DNA of 8,715 bases from JANWKA01 sp035533815 (GTDB taxonomy: Bacteria > Bacteroidota > Bacteroidia > Chitinophagales > Chitinophagaceae): assembly GCA_035533815.1 (NCBI GenBank), contig DATLTB010000135.1, positions 1 to 8,715 on the forward strand. Reading direction: 5' to 3'. Position 1 is the first letter of the stretch. Each line of letters begins with the position of its first letter. The notes beneath the pieces were generated by a model. It was not told the DNA's origin and ran no database searches. It saw only the letters and a list, made by a program, of their open reading frames with translations. The position numbers and the translations under genes are program-made. Shown one piece after another: positions 1-5,687 of this stretch.

Positions 1-704
1 TCTTTGGGTGGCCAAATTTCCCTTCTATGGCATTGCACCGGGCCATTTCCTTTTGAAGCAATCCCTCCTGTTGTCTGCTTTCTGCAGTCGGACGGACTAA
101 TGCCCTGCCAATAAACCTGATCCCCCGTTGCTTTATGTAAGTCCGGTATTAGGTACCGGTGGATGTTCTTCATTGATAAGTTGCTCCCCTTTGACTGCCG
201 GATTCTCAGCAATCGTTTCCGGTTCGATTGCATTATCCTTTGTGGGTGGCTTTTCCTCCTTTTTCCATGCTGCCATGACTTCCTTACAACGGAAACGACA
301 GCAGCCTCTTTCAAAATGAGGTCTTTGAACTGATCCATCACCGGTTTACCCAGTCGCTTCTGATAGCGACCAGTAAAGAAGGATCAAAGGCTGGTTCAAC
401 CTGAAAGTTACCGAATCCGACAAAATATTGCAGGTAGCTATTTTCTTGATTCTGTTGCACCAATTCCCGGTCATCAATATCCAGGATATGTTTGATGATG
501 ACAGCTCCGATCACCATCCGGGCGCTCAAGGTAGGTGCTCCGGTGGATGAAGCCATATGGCGGTAATAGACTATTACCAGCTTATCCCAGGGAATGACAC
601 CAGCCATGACTACCCAGCGATTGCGAGGAGACCCCTTATTATCAAAGATCGTATGTATTAACCCCTTCCAGGGTCAATGGAGAAGCCGGAATATACTTAA
701 TCAC
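1..704 (-). pseudogene. Transposase pseudogene (DUF772 N-terminal domain plus C-terminal fragment), multiply frameshifted, internally deleted, partial
   Basis: The original protein would be a DDE transposase of the IS5/IS1182 type. Five pieces in changing frames can be read in the right order. (1) 704-642 begins GTG and gives an N-terminus with IKYIPASPLTLEG, then hits TGA. (2) About 646-338 gives RNRWV, IPWDKL, GAP.LSARMVIGAVIIKH and ENSYLQYFVG, the typical N-terminal domain, ending at TGA 340-338. (3) 359 to about 297 gives KRLGKPVMDQFKDLILKEAA. (4) About 290-133 gives MAAWKKEEKPP and a hydrophilic linker to a TAA. (5) 151-2 gives YIKQRGIRF and NAIEGKFGHPK, the conserved C-terminal motif around the catalytic Glu. 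The central part that should carry the two catalytic Asp residues (a DATV..YPTD-like motif) is not found in any frame, so a large internal deletion is inferred. The pieces fit one ancestral gene with at least four disruptions. Only the family and the broken state are firm; each junction is approximate. Confidence 0.85.
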
Positions 705-709
705 GGTGC

Positions 710-740
710 ATGGATTTTAAGAGAAAAATAGGAAATCCAT
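710..740 (-). other. Inverted repeat directly upstream of the transposase start
   Basis: ATGGATTT at 710-717 is the exact reverse complement of AAATCCAT at 733-740, with a 15-base AT-rich loop. It lies 5 bases ahead of the GTG start at 704 of the transposase remnant. In a transcript running into the element it would fold just before the start codon. Hairpins in this place are known in some insertion sequences to block translation from outside readthrough transcripts; that role here is inference. The 8-bp stem is AT-rich and could be chance. Confidence 0.4.
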
Positions 741-795
741 ACACTTTATATAGTAAAAATAATGCCTAAAATTCTAATATTCAATTTGTTATAAG

Positions 796-811
796 TTATT
801 CAACAGGCCCT
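796..811 (-). repeat. Putative terminal inverted repeat of the insertion sequence
   Basis: Reading from 811 downwards on the minus strand gives AGGGCCTGTTGAATAA, pointing into the element. Its place about 100 bases ahead of the transposase start, and its resemblance to known ends with a GGGC.TGTTGAATAA core, support the call. The partner at the other end is outside the window. Confidence 0.6.
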
Positions 812-935
812 AAGTATACCCGGATGAAATATAGCCTGCAGAATACCTATCTTCCCGCCTGAACAATCTGTTTCCGTTTTCTTTCGCTGTACCCGGAAGC
901 TTTTCATTTCCGTTTTTCCTAAACCCTTTCTCCAT
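812..935. other. Gap between insertion sequence end and DUF998 gene, no gene seen
   Basis: This 124-base stretch should hold the promoter of the downstream membrane protein gene, but no clear Bacteroidota -33/-7 pair (TTTG, TAnnTTTG) is visible on the plus strand. It contains two short direct repeats: TACCCGGA at 817-824 and 890-897, and TTTCCGTTTT at 871-880 and 907-916. No Shine-Dalgarno sequence precedes the ATG at 936. Confidence 0.5.
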
Positions 936-1556
936 ATGGATAGTCACACGATTGGCATAAACCGCCCTTCCCGGTCAGCTTCCCAGCTGATCCTGCTGGG
1001 TTGTGGCATTGCCGGTTCCCTTTTCTTCAACTGCACTTATCTTATCCTGGCAGCCTTGCATCCGGGGTTCAGCAGCCTGAAACAAACCATCAGCGACCTG
1101 GAATTGGTCCATCATGGATGGATGCAATCCGCTAACTTCATCATCTTCGGTGGATTTAATTTCCTGTTCGCCGCCGGGTTGCGAAACGAACTGAAAAACG
1201 GATTCGGGTCAGCAGTCATTCCAGGGTTCCAGGTAATGGTTGGGATCGGCCTGGTATTTTGCGGCATTTTCATTCATGATCCCTTTCATACCATCGCTAC
1301 CCTGGTTTCATTTATTTCCGGAGTAATCCTGTTCTTTTTATTTGCCCGGCGGTTTTATGGTTTAAAAAAGTGGAAGGGGTGGATCGCCTATTCCATCAGC
1401 AGTGCCGTGCTCATGATGATCATGCTTGCCCAGTTCGGGAATGCGATGCATCACGGAGGCGATGCCGGCCTTTTTGAAAGACTATCGGTCCTGATCAGGT
1501 CAACCTGGACCATCCTGTTCGTTGTCCGAATATTCCGGGGGCTGTCCCTGTCGTAA
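936..1556 (+). CDS. DUF998 family integral membrane protein
   Basis: The 206-residue protein has six predicted membrane helices at about residues 17-40, 62-82, 94-113, 118-138, 148-167 and 183-201. The stretch HPGFSSLKQTISDLE, then GWMQSANFIIFG.FNFLFAAGLR at about 42-83, matches the DUF998 pattern: a proline/glycine and Ser/Asp-rich loop after helix 1, then Trp-Gln-x-Ala-Asn in helix 2. HDPFHTIATLVSFISGV (about 114-130) corresponds to the later conserved His/Asp loop. The biochemical role of DUF998 is not established. There is no signal peptide apart from helix 1 and no fused domain. The ATG at 936 is used because no earlier in-frame start gives conserved sequence. It is the only intact plus-strand gene here, it converges on carA with a 69-base gap, and it sits beside an insertion sequence remnant, so it does not belong to the ribosomal cluster. 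Family assignment is fairly secure; function is unknown. Confidence 0.85.
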   Translation: MDSHTIGINRPSRSASQLILLGCGIAGSLFFNCTYLILAALHPGFSSLKQTISDLELVHHGWMQSANFIIFGGFNFLFAAGLRNELKNGFGSAVIPGFQVMVGIGLVFCGIFIHDPFHTIATLVSFISGVILFFLFARRFYGLKKWKGWIAYSISSAVLMMIMLAQFGNAMHHGGDAGLFERLSVLIRSTWTILFVVRIFRGLSLS

Positions 1557-1592
1557 TAAAAAATTTCAGTTACCCGTAAATGGGCCCCCAAT

Positions 1593-1622
1593 AAAAAAAT
1601 CATCCGCAGATTCCCGGTCTGA
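1593..1622 (-). terminator. Weak candidate terminator after carA
   Basis: Four to seven bases past the carA stop codon, the minus strand reads TCAGACCG, a loop GGAATCTG, then CGGATGA. This forms an imperfect stem (TCA/TGA and CCG/CGG) directly followed by seven T residues at 1599-1593. The stem is short and an alternative CAGA/TCTG pairing competes, so the call rests mainly on position and the T-run. No comparable stem is seen for the convergent DUF998 gene, except a weak CCC/GGG pairing around 1573-1584. Confidence 0.4.
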
Positions 1623-1625
1623 GGT

Positions 1626-2729
1626 TCATGAACGGATCAGGGCAATGAATTCATCAAAAAGGTACCTGGAATCAAAGGGTCCGGGGGTAGACTCGGGGTG
1701 GTACTGGACAGAAAAAGCTTTTTTACCCCTGACGCGTATGCCCTCGATGGACTGGTCATTGAGGTTGATATGGGTGATCTGCAGGTTCTGGGATTCCGCA
1801 ACTGCCTTCGGGTCGATCCCGAACCCATGGTTTTGCGTAGTGATCTCACTTTTCCCGCTGATCAGGTTGCGGACCGGATGATTGAGGCCCCGGTGACCAT
1901 GGTGCATTTTGAATGTGGGGACTCCATTAGCCAGGGCCAGCAGCTGGTGTCCGAGGCATATTCCAAATAAGGGCTTCCCGGCATCCTGGATCTCCCGGAC
2001 GGTTTGGATGGCATAATCCATGGCCGCAGGATCTCCCGGGCCATTGGAGATAAAATAACCGTCGGGCCTGAATTGCTCCATTTCCCCGAAACTGGTTTTC
2101 GCCGGATAGACCCGGACAAAACAACCTCTTTGGATCAAACATTCCAGGATATTCCGCTTGATCCCATAATCCAGCACGGCGATCCGGATATCCGCAGCGG
2201 GATCCCCCAGGTCATACCTGGTCAATGTGGACACCCGGGATGATAACTCCAGACCGGCCATGGAAGGCACTTCATCCAATTCCCTGCGAAGCCATTCCTT
2301 ATCCGTATTTTCAGCGGAAATGATGCAGTTCATGGCTCCCTTGCTGCGGATATGGGAAACCAGGGCCCGGGTATCTATTCCGTAAATGGCTACCAGCCCA
2401 TTATCCAGCAGGTATTTTTCCAGTGAACCGCTGGCCATCGGCCGGGAATACTGTTGGGAGATATTCTTACAGATCAATCCCCTGATCCGGATGCAAGCCG
2501 ATTCCACTTCCTGTTCCCTGACTCCATAATTGCCGATATAACAATTGTTCATGACCAGTACCTGACCTGTATAGGAAGGGTCCGTGAATACTTCCTGGTA
2601 CCCTGTCATGCCGGTATTGAAACAAATCTCCCCCGCCGAAGTACCGGTTTTCCCGAAAGATTTTCCTTCATAGTAGGTTCCGTCTTCCAGCAGGAGGACT
2701 GCCATGCGGGATGTTCTGATCTGGCTCAT
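1626..2729 (-). CDS. carA: Carbamoyl-phosphate synthase small (glutaminase) subunit
   Basis: CarA hydrolyses glutamine and channels ammonia to the large subunit CarB, giving carbamoyl phosphate for pyrimidine and arginine synthesis in the cytoplasm. The 367 residues cover the whole family length. The N-terminal CPSase_sm_chain domain (about 9-140) contains LEDGTYYEGKSFG, FNTGMTGYQEVFTDPSY and the ISQQYSRP/YGIDTRALV segments. The class I glutamine amidotransferase domain (about 182-360) has SNGPGDP, the nucleophile Cys258 in GICLGHQ, and His344/Glu346 in QYHPES, so the catalytic triad is intact. The start at 2729 gives eight residues (MSQIRTSR) ahead of a second Met at position 9 (codon 2705-2703), where most relatives would begin; either start is possible. 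carB is not in the window. carA following rplQ is a common Bacteroidota arrangement, but the next gene downstream is a convergent membrane protein followed by an IS remnant. carA is separated from rplQ by a strong terminator and probably has its own promoter. Confidence 0.97.
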   Translation of the reverse strand: MSQIRTSRMAVLLLEDGTYYEGKSFGKTGTSAGEICFNTGMTGYQEVFTDPSYTGQVLVMNNCYIGNYGVREQEVESACIRIRGLICKNISQQYSRPMASGSLEKYLLDNGLVAIYGIDTRALVSHIRSKGAMNCIISAENTDKEWLRRELDEVPSMAGLELSSRVSTLTRYDLGDPAADIRIAVLDYGIKRNILECLIQRGCFVRVYPAKTSFGEMEQFRPDGYFISNGPGDPAAMDYAIQTVREIQDAGKPLFGICLGHQLLALANGVPTFKMHHGHRGLNHPVRNLISGKSEITTQNHGFGIDPKAVAESQNLQITHINLNDQSIEGIRVRGKKAFSVQYHPESTPGPFDSRYLFDEFIALIRS

Positions 2730-2761
2730 AGTTCGGGCGATTGTCCGGGATGGGGGTTATG

Positions 2762-2769
2762 CAAAAATA
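2762..2769 (-). promoter_or_regulatory. Candidate -7 promoter element for carA
   Basis: The minus strand reads TATTTTTG at 2769-2762, an exact match to the Bacteroidota primary sigma factor -7 consensus TAnnTTTG. It would place the transcript start about 25 bases before the carA ATG. It directly abuts the T-tract of the rplQ terminator. No TTTG or TTG is found at the usual 19-21 base distance upstream (that stretch is the terminator stem), so only half of the promoter is supported, and the T-rich context makes a chance match easy. Confidence 0.4.
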
Positions 2770-2801
2770 AAAAAGACAAAGCATCCGGCTTTGTCTTTTT
2801 T
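2769..2801. terminator. Strong bidirectional intrinsic terminator between rplQ and carA
   Basis: A perfect 14-bp inverted repeat, with left arm 2769-2782 (six A then GACAAAGC) and right arm 2788-2801 (GCTTTGTC then six T), encloses a five-base loop. Read on the minus strand it gives a GACAAAGC/GCTTTGTC stem followed by a T-run 23 bases past the rplQ stop codon, the classic form of a factor-independent terminator. It is symmetric, so it would also stop transcription entering from the carA side on the plus strand. It marks the end of the infA-to-rplQ unit. Confidence 0.9.
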
Positions 2802-2823
2802 AACAACATGTCGTTTATGGGGT

Positions 2824-3354
2824 TCATGCTTCTTTCTTTTCCTCTGTTTCTGCCGAAGCCGGAGCTGCAGATTGTGCAGTAGCCGCTGGCACCGCCGTGG
2901 CCGCAGGGATTTTTTCCGTTTTTTTCCTTCCGGTCCCGCTGCTCCTGCGGGTATGCTTGCCGGTTTCCTTTGTTTTTTCCGTCTTGGTGTACAGCTCATT
3001 GAAATCTACCAGCTCGATCAGGGCAGTCTCTGCATTATCTCCCAGCCGGGTACCCATCTTGATGATCCGGGTATATCCTCCCGGCCTTGTCGCGATGCGT
3101 CCGCTGACGGTTTCAAAAAGCTCCTTCACCGCTTGTTTGTCCTGCAGGTATCCGAATATTATCCGGCGGTCATGGGTTGTATCCTTTTTAGACCTGGTCA
3201 GCAAAGGTTCGATATACACCCGCAATGACCTGGCTTTGGCCAGGGTGGTGAAAATCCTTTTATGGCTGATCAGTTCACAGGCCAGGTTGGACAGCAGGGC
3301 CTTCCGGTGTGCGGACTTTCTTCCTAAGCGGTTTAATTTTACGCCGTGACGCAT
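2824..3354 (-). CDS. rplQ: 50S ribosomal protein L17 (bL17) with Lys/Ala-rich C-terminal tail
   Basis: bL17 is a late-assembling protein near the exit tunnel region of the large subunit. The core (residues 1 to about 120) begins MRHGVKLNRLGRKSAHRKAL, carries SNLACELISHKRIFTTLAKA, and ends GDNAETALIELVDFNELY, as in the family. Residues about 121-176 are an added low-complexity tail: first Lys/Thr/Arg-rich (TKTEKTKETGKHTRR), then an Ala/Pro stretch and an acidic-basic end (ETEEKKEA). Proteins of the minimal length end soon after the core; tails of this type are familiar in Bacteroidota. It is the last gene of the alpha-operon-like unit, 87 bases after rpoA, and is followed by the strong terminator. 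No Shine-Dalgarno precedes the ATG. Confidence 0.97.
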   Translation of the reverse strand: MRHGVKLNRLGRKSAHRKALLSNLACELISHKRIFTTLAKARSLRVYIEPLLTRSKKDTTHDRRIIFGYLQDKQAVKELFETVSGRIATRPGGYTRIIKMGTRLGDNAETALIELVDFNELYTKTEKTKETGKHTRRSSGTGRKKTEKIPAATAVPAATAQSAAPASAETEEKKEA

Positions 3355-3441
3355 GATTGGACATTTTTATTTGGAACTCCCTTTAGGGTTTTTCACCCAC
3401 CCCAACTGCTTCCAGTCGTAGGATATTCGCATTTCCGGGGA

Positions 3442-4437
3442 TTAATCCTCCTCAAGCCGGAGCTTGGAAAGGTCCATCCCGAAATGCAGTCCCCGTTCAG
3501 CAAGCATCTGCTCGATTTCGCTGAGTGATTTCTGTCCGAAGTTCCGGAATTTCATTAACTCTTCCTGTTCATACTGCACCAGTTCGCTGAGCGAATTGAT
3601 CTTGGCTGCTTTCAGGCAATTGAATGCCCGTACGCTGAGGTCCAGGTCCTCCAGCGGGGTCTTGAGGATCTTGCGGAGCTGAAGGGTTTGCTCATCGACC
3701 ACATCTTCCTTTTCCGCGTCCCGGGAATCAAAGCTGATATTTTCATCGGTAATGATCATCAGGTGCTGGATCAGGATCCGGGAAGCCTGCTTCACCGCTT
3801 CCTCCGGATGTATGGTGCCATCGGTGATGACCTCCATGATCAGTTTCTCATAATCGGTCTTCTGTTCCACACGGGTATTCTCAATGGTATATTTCACGTT
3901 CCGGATAGGGGTGAAGATCGAGTCAATGGGAATGAATCCAAACACGGCGTCCTTATTTTTATTTTCCTCCGCAGGCACATAACCCCGACCCTTGCCGATG
4001 GTGATCTCCATGTCCAGCCTGGCCGAGGTATCCAGGGTGCAGATCAGCAATTCCGGATTCATGATCTGGAAAGAGCTGGTGGCCTTTTCGATCATTTCTG
4101 CACGGAAGTCAGTCTTCCCCTTGATGGCGATCTGGATCTTCTCTGCAGTAATCTCCCCTTCCACCAGTTTCTTGAACCGGACCTGTTTCAGGTTAAGGAC
4201 AATTTCCGTGACATCTTCGGTGATGCCTTTTAGGGTGGCGAATTCATGGTCGGCCCCTTCAATCTTGATCCCTACTATGGCATACCCCTCCAGGGAAGAT
4301 AACAGGACCCGGCGAAGGGCATTGCCGATGGTTACCCCATATCCCGGTTCGAGGGGTCGGAATTCAAACTGCGCTTCAAAATCCGTGGATTTCTGAAGAA
4401 CGATCTTATCCGGTTTCTGAAAATTTAATATGGCCAT
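3442..4437 (-). CDS. rpoA: DNA-directed RNA polymerase subunit alpha
   Basis: Alpha dimerises to nucleate RNA polymerase assembly, and its C-terminal domain contacts DNA and activators. The 331 residues have the normal two-domain build. The N-terminal domain (about 1-235) contains FRPLEPGYGVTIGNALRRVL, the dimerisation and beta-contact region, and ITEDVTEIVLNLK. A charged linker around 236-255 leads to the C-terminal helix-hairpin-helix domain (about 258-320) with LEDLDLSVRAFNCLKAA and KFRNFGQKSLSEIEQ. Arg270 in LSVRAFNCLK sits where the E. coli DNA-contacting Arg265 lies. It follows rpsD by 50 bases and precedes rplQ. The upstream stretch is AT-rich without a Shine-Dalgarno. Nothing is missing. 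Confidence 0.98.
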   Translation of the reverse strand: MAILNFQKPDKIVLQKSTDFEAQFEFRPLEPGYGVTIGNALRRVLLSSLEGYAIVGIKIEGADHEFATLKGITEDVTEIVLNLKQVRFKKLVEGEITAEKIQIAIKGKTDFRAEMIEKATSSFQIMNPELLICTLDTSARLDMEITIGKGRGYVPAEENKNKDAVFGFIPIDSIFTPIRNVKYTIENTRVEQKTDYEKLIMEVITDGTIHPEEAVKQASRILIQHLMIITDENISFDSRDAEKEDVVDEQTLQLRKILKTPLEDLDLSVRAFNCLKAAKINSLSELVQYEQEELMKFRNFGQKSLSEIEQMLAERGLHFGMDLSKLRLEED

Positions 4438-4487
4438 GTGAATATATTATTTAAGTGTGTATTTGCGAATGGGATCAGGCAGGATGA

Positions 4488-5093
4488 TTATTTAGAATAT
4501 AATTCCACAATTAATTGTTCCCGGATGTTTTCAGGTACACTTTCACGCTCCGGATAGCTGATAAAAACTCCCTTCAGTTCCTTTTCATTCCAGTCCAGCC
4601 AGTTGAACTTCTGGTTCTTTCCCCGGAGATTACTGGTGATGCTGGTATTGGATGCACTCTGGGGCTTCAGGCCAATGATATCCCCGGGCTTTAGCTGGAA
4701 AGAGGGTATATTGACCACATCCCCGTTCACCGTGATGTGCTTATGGGATACCAGCTGCCTGGCTCCGCTCCTGGAAGGAGAAATCCCCATTCGGAAAACT
4801 GTATTGTCCAGGCGTGCCTCCAGGAGCTTGATCAGGGTCTCCCCTGTCACTCCCTTCCGCCTGGCAGCCTCATCAAATGTTTTACGGAATTGTTTTTCCA
4901 GCACTCCGTAAGTGTATTTTGCTTTTTGTTTTTCCCTGAGCTGTACGGCATATTCGCCCAGTTGCTTCCGCTTGCGGGCGGCACCATGCTGACCAGGAGG
5001 ATTGCTTTGTTTGCCCAGGTATTTTCCATTGCCCAGAATGGGCTCCCCGAAGATCCTGGAAATTTTGGTCTTGGGTCCGATGTACCTTGCCAT
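4488..5093 (-). CDS. rpsD: 30S ribosomal protein S4 (uS4), cysteine-free form
   Basis: uS4 is a primary 16S rRNA-binding protein that starts assembly of the small subunit body, and in several bacteria it represses its own transcript. The 201 residues start MARYIGPKTKISRIFGEPI and carry KQSNPPGQHGAARKRK. The S4 RNA-binding domain follows (about 92-155) with LEARLDNTVFRMGISPSRSGARQLVSHKHI and VNGDVVNIPSF. The end, SVPENIREQLIVELYSK, is typical. No cysteine is present, so this is the form without the N-terminal zinc site. A 113-base gap with two inverted repeats separates it from rpsK, which is long for this cluster and may be its control region. Confidence 0.98.
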   Translation of the reverse strand: MARYIGPKTKISRIFGEPILGNGKYLGKQSNPPGQHGAARKRKQLGEYAVQLREKQKAKYTYGVLEKQFRKTFDEAARRKGVTGETLIKLLEARLDNTVFRMGISPSRSGARQLVSHKHITVNGDVVNIPSFQLKPGDIIGLKPQSASNTSITSNLRGKNQKFNWLDWNEKELKGVFISYPERESVPENIREQLIVELYSK

Positions 5094-5120
5094 AAATAAT
5101 GTTCAGATTTTTTAGTTACA

Positions 5121-5159
5121 GTGCAGGATTATGAAAAAATCCGAAACTGAATCCTGCAC
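5121..5159 (-). promoter_or_regulatory. Strong inverted repeat in the rpsD leader
   Basis: GTGCAGGATT at 5121-5130 is the exact reverse complement of AATCCTGCAC at 5150-5159. The result is a perfect 10-bp stem with a 19-base loop, ending 27 bases ahead of the rpsD ATG. After the stem the transcript strand reads TGTAACTAAAAAAT, with no T-run, so it does not look like a terminator. Its place before the gene for S4, an RNA-binding autoregulator elsewhere, makes a protein-binding leader possible. That role, and resemblance to any known S4 leader, is inference. Confidence 0.55.
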
Positions 5160-5174
5160 CCAAATGAAGGAGCA

Positions 5175-5198
5175 ACGGCCGGTCCGTTTGCCGGTCGT
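5175..5198 (-). promoter_or_regulatory. Second GC-rich hairpin between rpsK and rpsD
   Basis: On the transcript strand, ACGACCGG (5198-5191) can pair with CCGGCCGT (5182-5175) with one mismatch around an eight-base loop, 8 bases after the rpsK stop. It is followed by TGCTCCTTCATTTG, not a T-run, and then by the larger 5121-5159 stem. Together they give a tandem-hairpin spacer. It could equally protect the 3' end of the upstream message after processing. Confidence 0.45.
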
Positions 5199-5206
5199 CC
5201 ATCCCC

Positions 5207-5614
5207 TTAAACCCTTCTTTTCTTCGGCGGCCGGCATCCATTGTGGGGGAGCGGCGTCACATCCTTGATCATATTGACTTCAATACCTGAATTGGATATT
5301 GCCCTTATTGCACTTTCCCTTCCCGCGCCGGGGCCTTTGACAAATACATCTGCCCTTTTCAAGCCTGCATCTACCGCTACCCGGGCTGCATCCATGGCTG
5401 CCTGCTGGGCCGCATACGGGGTGTTTTTCTTGGATCCCTTGAATCCCATTTTCCCTGCAGAGGAAGCGGCAATGATCTGTCCCCGCTTATTGGTGATGCT
5501 GATGATGATGTTATTGAAACTCGCGGAAATATGGACATCCCCGTAATTGTCCACCCGGACAGTTCTCTTTCGGGTGACGGTCTTGGGGGCTGTGGTTGTC
5601 GCTGTTTTTGCCAT
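5207..5614 (-). CDS. rpsK: 30S ribosomal protein S11 (uS11)
   Basis: uS11 lies on the small-subunit platform, near the mRNA exit side. The 135 residues have a Thr/Lys-rich start (about 1-17). The conserved core follows with DVHISASFNNIIISITN, SSAGKMGFKGSKKNTPYAAQ, KGPGAGRESAIRAI and the invariant end PLPHNGCRPPKKRRV. It follows rpsM after an unusually long 73-base gap containing a GC-rich hairpin and precedes rpsD by 113 bases. The ATG at 5614 has no Shine-Dalgarno. Confidence 0.98.
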   Translation of the reverse strand: MAKTATTTAPKTVTRKRTVRVDNYGDVHISASFNNIIISITNKRGQIIAASSAGKMGFKGSKKNTPYAAQQAAMDAARVAVDAGLKRADVFVKGPGAGRESAIRAISNSGIEVNMIKDVTPLPHNGCRPPKKRRV

Positions 5615-5653
5615 GGTGGTCCGGTACTGCCTTTGGTGATTGAATATTTAATA

Positions 5654-5681
5654 GGCCGGGTTCCCTTAGGGGACGCCGGCC
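5654..5681 (-). promoter_or_regulatory. GC-rich hairpin in the rpsM-rpsK spacer
   Basis: GGCCGG at 5654-5659 pairs with CCGGCC at 5676-5681. Inside, TCCC/GGGA form a further stem separated by a small symmetric internal loop and capped by a four-base loop. On the transcript strand it lies between the rpsM stop and the rpsK start and is followed by TATTAAATATTC, which has no T-run, so it is probably not a simple terminator. It could be a processing, stability or translational control element; only the base pairing is seen. Confidence 0.5.
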
Positions 5682-5687
5682 AAAATG

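Larger units (their letters stand above)
1..811 (-). mobile_element. Decayed insertion sequence, IS5/IS1182-like, one end present, continues past left edge
   Basis: The segment holds a broken transposase reading frame (1-704, minus strand) preceded by about 105 bases of AT-rich leader. It ends at 796-811, where the minus strand reads inward TAGGGCCTGTTGAATAA. That resembles, from memory, the terminal inverted repeat of IS elements carrying this kind of transposase. The transposase start faces this end, so this is the upstream terminus; the other terminus lies beyond base 1. A target-site duplication and the partner repeat cannot be checked inside the window. The many frame breaks mean the element cannot move by itself. 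The exact outer boundary is uncertain by a few bases, and the family name is by resemblance only. Confidence 0.75.

Noticed and set aside
128..319. 63-residue plus-strand open frame
   Set aside because: It lies antisense to the transposase relic, has no recognisable motif, and its composition follows from the opposite strand.
1522..1881. Plus-strand open frames opposite carA (also 1698-1970, 2004-2243, 2454-2882)
   Set aside because: They mirror the conserved carA coding strand, show no domain features, and would overlap a certain gene over their whole length or nearly so.
2730..2768. Pyrimidine- or arginine-responsive attenuator before carA
   Set aside because: The leader between terminator and ATG is only about 40 bases, with no leader peptide and no alternative stem; the nearby hairpin belongs to the end of rplQ.
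2704..3349. Two plus-strand open frames opposite rplQ (2704-3228 and 2897-3349)
   Set aside because: They cross the strong terminator or the rplQ core in antisense and show no protein-like conservation.
3355..3441. Possible stems in the rpoA-rplQ gap (GGGT/ACCC and CCC/GGG)
   Set aside because: Stems are only three to four base pairs, compete with each other and have no T-run; not above chance.
3688..4396. Plus-strand open frames opposite rpoA
   Set aside because: Antisense shadows of the highly conserved alpha subunit.
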